The notes below the pieces were generated by a model. That model was not told where the DNA came from and did no database searches. It saw only the letters and a program-made list of their open reading frames with translations. 11,847 nt of DNA from Smittium culicis (lineage: Eukaryota; Kickxellomycota; Harpellomycetes; Harpellales; Legeriomycetaceae): assembly GCA_001970855.1 (NCBI GenBank), contig LSSN01002514.1, forward strand, positions 1-11,847, written 5' to 3'. Shown piece after piece: positions 7,954-11,847 of the stretch. Numbering within the stretch: the stretch's first letter is position 1; the number at the start of each line of letters is the position of its first letter. The position numbers and the translations under genes are program-made.

Positions 7954-9246
7954 ATGTCTGCTGAACCAAGAACATTAGAACAATCTGTTGCTGCAGATGA
8001 TTTTACTGATCTAGACAATGAAATCCTTAGACTCGGAAACCAAGAAATCTCAAACAGAACTCGATTGATTGAAAATGAGATCAGGGTTCTCAAAAGTGAA
8101 TTTTCCCGAATGACTCACGAACAGCAAACCATGGAAGAAAAAATCAAAGACAACAGCCAAAAGATCGAAATGAACAAACAGCTCCCATATCTCGTTTCTA
8201 ATGTAGTCGAAATCCTCGACATTAACCCCGACGAAGAAGAAGAGGATGGTGCCAATGTTGATCTAGATTCTCAGAGAAAAGGCAAATGCGCTGTAATCAA
8301 AACCTCTACTCGCCAAACTATATTCCTACCGCTCATCGGTCTAGTCGACTCAAGCGAGTTAGAGGCTGGTGATCTTATTGGTGTCCACAAAGACAGCTTC
8401 CTAGTCCTAGAAAAACTGCCCGCTGAGTACGACTCCAGAGTAAAAGCAATGGAGGTCGATGAAAAGCCTGTAGAAGATTATACCGATATTGGTGGTTTAG
8501 ATAAGCAAATTGAAGAGCTTGTTGAAGCCATTGTATTGCCTTTAACTCACGCTGAGCGCTTCAAAAACTTGGGTATAAAGCCTCCTAAAGGTGTTTTAAT
8601 GTACGGACCCCCAGGTACAGGTAAAACATTACTCGCTCGTGCGTGTGCTGCTCAAACTCAATCCACATACTTGAAACTTGCTGGCCCTCAACTCGTTCAG
8701 ATGTTTATCGGTGATGGTGCTAAAATGGTTCGCGATGCCTTTGCTCTAGCTAAAGAAAAATCTCCTTGTATTATTTTTATTGACGAAATCGATGCCATTG
8801 GTACAAAACGTTTCGACTCTGAAAAGAGCGGAGATCGCGAAGTCCAAAGAACAATGCTTGAGCTCTTGAACCAGCTTGATGGGTTTGGAAGCGATGACAG
8901 AATTAAAGTTATTGCCGCCACTAACCGTATCGACACATTAGATCCTGCCCTCCTCCGTTCCGGCCGCCTTGACAGAAAAATTGAATTCCCTCTACCAAAC
9001 CAAACCGCCAGAGCTCGTATTTTACAGATTCACTCCCGTAAGATGAACGTGTCCGAAAATGTCAACTTTGACGAATTGGCTCGCAGTTGTGACGAATTCA
9101 ATGGTGCTATGTGCAAAGCAATCTGTGTTGAAGCTGGTATGATCGCTTTAAGACGCGGTGGAACTAAACTCATGCATGAAGACTTCATGGAAGGAATCCA
9201 AGAAGTTCAATCTAGAAAGAAAACTTCTTTACAATACTTTGCCTAA
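7954..9246 (+). CDS. RPT5: 26S proteasome regulatory subunit Rpt5 (AAA+ ATPase, PSMC3 orthologue)
   Basis: The intronless gene encodes 430 residues, close to the 434-439 of yeast and human Rpt5, with which it shares long identical stretches. Role: one of six AAA+ ATPases of the proteasome base, which unfold ubiquitinated substrates, thread them into the 20S core and open its gate, in nucleus and cytosol. Seen: an N-terminal coiled coil (about 20-70); NKQLPYLV with the linker proline at 78; an OB-fold (about 79-160) including [13 protein letters not shown]; Walker A GPPGTGKT (218-225); pore loop MFIG with Phe251; Walker B IIFIDE (273-278); sensor AATNR (321-325); arginine fingers in SGRLDR (336-341). 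The C-terminus is LQYFA. Rpt5 normally ends in a hydrophobic-Tyr-X motif (YYA or FYA); here the tyrosine is phenylalanine. The start ATG (accATGtct) gives the expected N-terminal length. It sits 1.27 kb downstream of RRB1 on the same strand, with no sign of co-transcription. Confidence 0.98.
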   Translation: MSAEPRTLEQSVAADDFTDLDNEILRLGNQEISNRTRLIENEIRVLKSEFSRMTHEQQTMEEKIKDNSQKIEMNKQLPYLVSNVVEILDINPDEEEEDGANVDLDSQRKGKCAVIKTSTRQTIFLPLIGLVDSSELEAGDLIGVHKDSFLVLEKLPAEYDSRVKAMEVDEKPVEDYTDIGGLDKQIEELVEAIVLPLTHAERFKNLGIKPPKGVLMYGPPGTGKTLLARACAAQTQSTYLKLAGPQLVQMFIGDGAKMVRDAFALAKEKSPCIIFIDEIDAIGTKRFDSEKSGDREVQRTMLELLNQLDGFGSDDRIKVIAATNRIDTLDPALLRSGRLDRKIEFPLPNQTARARILQIHSRKMNVSENVNFDELARSCDEFNGAMCKAICVEAGMIALRRGGTKLMHEDFMEGIQEVQSRKKTSLQYFA

Positions 9247-9908
9247 CACTCAAAATTGTCACATTATAGCTTTACTCCATTTTAATTTTTATTAATAAAC
9301 TATTTTTTTCTTACACTTTTTCCAGGCCTAATCTCTCAAATTTTATATCTTATTCAACTCAAGAATTAGAAGTTTTTTTTACTCGTAATTAATATCAGTC
9401 TTATAAATAAGTTTTTTTTTTGCATTCATATTTTTATTCACAGTAATAGCCAATGTTAAACTATAAATAAATGAATTTTTTTAATAAAAAAATAATCAAA
9501 TTCGTATTTTTTATCAGCTACCTAATAAATTTAATAAGATTTATCATTGATCCATAAAATAAAACATTACGTATTTTGTATAGCTATAAAAATATAGTGC
9601 ATAAATTTTTTTTTACTGCTAAAACCCAAATAAAGATAAGCTTATTATAAAAAAATTGAATCTGAAAAATGTCCAAGATTAGTTCTTTTTAAGCACTAAA
9701 TTCTGCTTTCTTTTTTTTTTTATTTTTTTAAATTTTTTTTTGAGGGTAATACATTATAATGCGTTCATATTACCAAATTATGAGAAATTTGTCATTTTAA
9801 TTTTCTTGTCTTTTATTCTAAACTAACTTTACATCTAGATTTTCTAAAAGTTAATTTAGTTTCAATAGAACTCCTTGTGTACTTTTTTTTTTCACACTAA
9901 AAAACGAG
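9247..9908. other. RPT5 3' flank and AT-rich spacer
   Basis: This begins with the RPT5 3' untranslated region and continues as DNA of about 17-25% GC with long T and A runs (densest at about 9709-9741). All frames are closed by frequent stops, and no gene or RNA is visible. Confidence 0.6.
9294..9299 (+). terminator. Polyadenylation signal AATAAA for RPT5
   Basis: A canonical AATAAA lies 48 bases after the RPT5 stop codon and is followed by T-rich DNA, a normal position for a fungal 3' end signal. It is the only canonical signal this close behind the gene. Confidence 0.5.
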
Positions 9909-10251
9909 TTACTCTGAGCTCAACCAGCAACCATTTATGGAGCTCACATCAGCTAAATAATTTCAAGAATTAATTAGCTCTGATTCTGTCTTTAAGGATT
10001 TCTAGTCCGATAATATCCTAGTTATCAAATTTTTGATTTAGTAAAATTTATTGATTGATTTATCAGCCCTGAATTGTAGCGATTTTGCTTTCTGGAGGCG
10101 TATTGAATCTATATTAGTACAACTCCGTTCTTTAAAGCTATATTCCATAAGTTTTAAATCGCCACTTAACTCGACAACATCTTTGATACCATCGAAATAC
10201 TTTATGATAGCATAATTTTACTGCTTCGCAAAGAATTTCATAATCTAGAGT
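9909..10251 (-). pseudogene. Decayed coding region resembling a retrotransposon Gag core
   Basis: On the minus strand a 59-codon open frame (10217-10041) ends at TAA 10040-10038. The same frame continues to 9909 with further stops at about 10016-10014 and 9980-9978. An overlapping upstream frame in another phase (10251 downward) supplies a helical lead. GC is mostly 30-40%, above the spacer on both sides. The frame reads KYFDGIKDVVEL near its start, and later IDSIRLQKAKSLQF and INKF before the first stop. That layout (F-x-G turn, helix, then a helix ending in L-x-x-x-A-x-x-W/F, then a short helix) resembles the Gag domain of Ty3/gypsy-type LTR elements, matched from memory only. No zinc knuckle, protease, reverse transcriptase or LTR is visible. 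Inference: an old fragment of a transposable element. Chance or another gene family cannot be excluded. Confidence 0.33.
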
Positions 10252-11385
10252 AAAAAACAGTTTTTTCAATAAATGTGTGGGAGAGAGTATCGATATAAAG
10301 AATTAAAATATAATAATAAATTAACATAACTCATGATTTAAATAACTTTAAAATGTTCAGGAATTTTTCACTAATTAGTTAAAACGTATTGATGATAAAA
10401 TGTTGCATCTGAATTAATTTAAATGTACAACTCACCCTAGAACCATAAAATAAAGTATATATATTTAATAAATTAAAAACATATAATGATAGCGAATTTT
10501 ACGCTCGTATTTAAAAAAACCCCCTCGGTTTGAAATTGTTACTATAATTTCTACATCATACAGTATACTTGATCATGGTACAGGTTTATATAATATTTAT
10601 TAATTGATTATAAAGTAAAAAAATTCTTTGTAGACAAAATGCTCAATGCCAACTTTAATAGACATTTCATAAAAGACAAAAATAAAATAAAATAATTACT
10701 TTTAACACAAGCTAAATTCATAAAAAAGATTATATTTTTACGGCAACGAATACTAAAAATTTTGCATTCAGATTATATGTGGAATCGAGAAAATATTCGT
10801 AACTCCGTTGACAATAAAAAATATATATAATGCTAGATAAAAATTATTTCTATGGCATATAATTCTATTACTCAGATTATTTTTTAAGCTGTAGCGTAAA
10901 TCTTTATTGTTTTGCTACTATCTGCGTAGACATTTTATAAAAATCATAGCCACTTAATTTTGATAATTTTGAATCTACAGTTATAAAGACTATTTGCGCT
11001 CGAATTTTTTTAGCCTAGTATAAAATTTTTTATAATGGACTCGTTTGGTAGCCGAGTCCAAAGCTTAAACTTGATACTATAAACTTATAAAGCCAAATGA
11101 TTCGTTTTTATTTAAAAAAAATTAAAAGTTGAAATAAAACTTGCATCGTATTATATGATTAATGTAGATTATGAATTAATTGAACATATTCCAAACCTCT
11201 TTTACACAGAAATTTTTATAAAACTTTCAAATTTCACTCTGTTAATTAGATTTGAACAAAGTAAAAGCATTGTCATGAGCTTACAAAGCTTTCTGAATTT
11301 GTCTTTTTCATTATATATTTAAAAAGTAATATAAATATTTATAACTGATATAAAAATGAAAATTGGAGAAAATATAAAATAATTA
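10252..11385. other. AT-rich spacer, no supportable gene
   Basis: AT-rich DNA with stops in all frames. The longest frames are about 40 codons (for example plus strand near 10697-10830), which is no more than expected by chance at this composition. A short perfect hairpin lies at 11036-11060. Confidence 0.6.
11036..11060. repeat. Perfect 8-bp hairpin with 9-base loop
   Basis: TGGACTCG (11036-11043) is the exact reverse complement of CGAGTCCA (11053-11060), separated by TTTGGTAGC. It is GC-rich in an AT-rich neighbourhood. The right arm reads a little like a tRNA D-arm (GTAGCCGAGT), but no acceptor stem, anticodon arm or T-arm follows, so it is not a tRNA. Its function, if any, is unknown. 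Confidence 0.5.
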
Positions 11386-11560
11386 ACATAAATTATACAT
11401 GCCCCGACTAAAATCTGATACACTATCAGATTCATTCAAAACCTGGTGCAAAAAACAAAGAGGTTGAATATAATTGCCAAATTTAACTATAGCAGCATGT
11501 CCTCTAGCTTGATATTATCAAATTCCATTGGCCAATTTAATTTTTTATAAAGTCTAATTG
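11386..11560 (-). other. Weak coding-like patch on the minus strand
   Basis: Two overlapping minus-strand frames: one near 11560-11480 reading NWPMEFDNIKLEDMLL before a stop, and one open from 11514 to a stop at 11385-11383 (43 codons) reading NESDSVSDFSRGM near its end. Both look more protein-like than their surroundings, but they are short enough to arise by chance. This may be another relic; the family is not identified. Confidence 0.2.
11412..11432. repeat. Perfect 9-bp inverted repeat with 3-base spacer
   Basis: AATCTGATA and TATCAGATT flank CAC. It lies inside the weak minus-strand frame, where it encodes a Ser-Asp-Ser-Val-Ser-Asp stretch, so codon repetition may explain it. It could also be a protein-binding palindrome. 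Confidence 0.5.
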
Positions 11561-11847
11561 TTAAAAAAACATTTTTTTTATAACTTAACAATCGAAAATG
11601 TTACTCCCTTGTAATAAAGCGCTAAAACAACAATAAGAACAAATTGAACTAAATATTATAGATAGCTCTTCGTTTCTCTCCTTAGTTGTAGCAAATTAAT
11701 ATTCGGATATAAAATAATAAAACTATCATTTTTACAGCAATACACATAAATCCACCTTAAAGAACTTTTCCTTTACTTTTTTTTTTTTTTCAAAGATTTA
11801 AATCGTCTGAATTTTCGGAGCATTTGCATATTGTTTCTATAAAAAAA
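11561..11847. other. AT-rich end of the window, nothing definite
   Basis: The stretch includes a 14-base T run (11777-11790) and ends in a run of A. No open frame, RNA or repeat can be supported. Confidence 0.5.

Noticed and set aside
8697..8936. Minus-strand open frame of 79 codons
   Set aside because: It is the antisense shadow of the RPT5 ATPase domain.
11037..11075. tRNA gene
   Set aside because: Only a D-arm-like string is present. There is no acceptor stem, anticodon arm or T-arm with a GTTCRA box.
1..11847. CRISPR arrays, prokaryotic operons, rRNA genes or viral genes
   Set aside because: No regularly spaced direct repeats, ribosomal RNA sequence or viral hallmark proteins are visible. 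The gene content and introns are eukaryotic.

Overview
The window looks like nuclear DNA from an AT-rich fungus, probably an early-diverging lineage. The genes have several short GT-AG introns (75 to 199 nt). Intergenic DNA is very AT-rich (down to about 17-25% GC per line), while exons reach about 38-45% GC. The standard genetic code works throughout. The two recognisable genes are universal eukaryotic ones, RRB1/GRWD1 and RPT5. A third protein matches a fungal secretory family that I know only as uncharacterised. The lineage is an inference; no marker in the window fixes it.

Layout: (1) 179-1366, plus strand: a six-exon gene for a 248-residue protein with a signal peptide and one C-terminal membrane segment. 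(2) 1627-2429, minus strand, convergent with the first: an unrecognised Ser/Asn/Lys-rich protein with a two-helix membrane hairpin, probably with a tiny last exon. (3) 2430-4851: a long intergenic stretch whose right half (about 3533-4648) looks like decayed coding DNA. (4) 4852-6681, plus: the three-exon RRB1/GRWD1 orthologue, 511 residues. (5) 6682-7953: intergenic, holding a 69-codon exon-like frame with a weak peroxiredoxin resemblance (6963-7172) and a GC-rich island with a Myb/SANT-like reading frame broken by stops (7399-7653). (6) 7954-9246, plus: intronless RPT5, 430 residues. (7) 9247-11847: AT-rich DNA with no intact gene, but with a minus-strand decayed frame resembling a retrotransposon Gag core (9909-10251) and a weaker coding-like patch near 11386-11560.

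The intact genes are housekeeping genes and do not form a pathway cluster. Rrb1 is an assembly chaperone for ribosomal protein L3. Rpt5 is an ATPase of the proteasome base. Gene 1 enters the secretory pathway, and the minus-strand gene encodes a membrane protein of unknown role. I found no tRNA, rRNA, CRISPR array or intact transposon.

I see no intact undescribed multi-gene system. The parts most worth a second look are the decayed coding islands between the housekeeping genes, the Tyr-to-Phe change in the Rpt5 C-terminal gate-opening motif, and the two uncharacterised membrane proteins. At this AT content, open frames of 40-60 codons occur by chance, so the relic calls rest on local GC content and remembered protein patterns and are given modest confidence.
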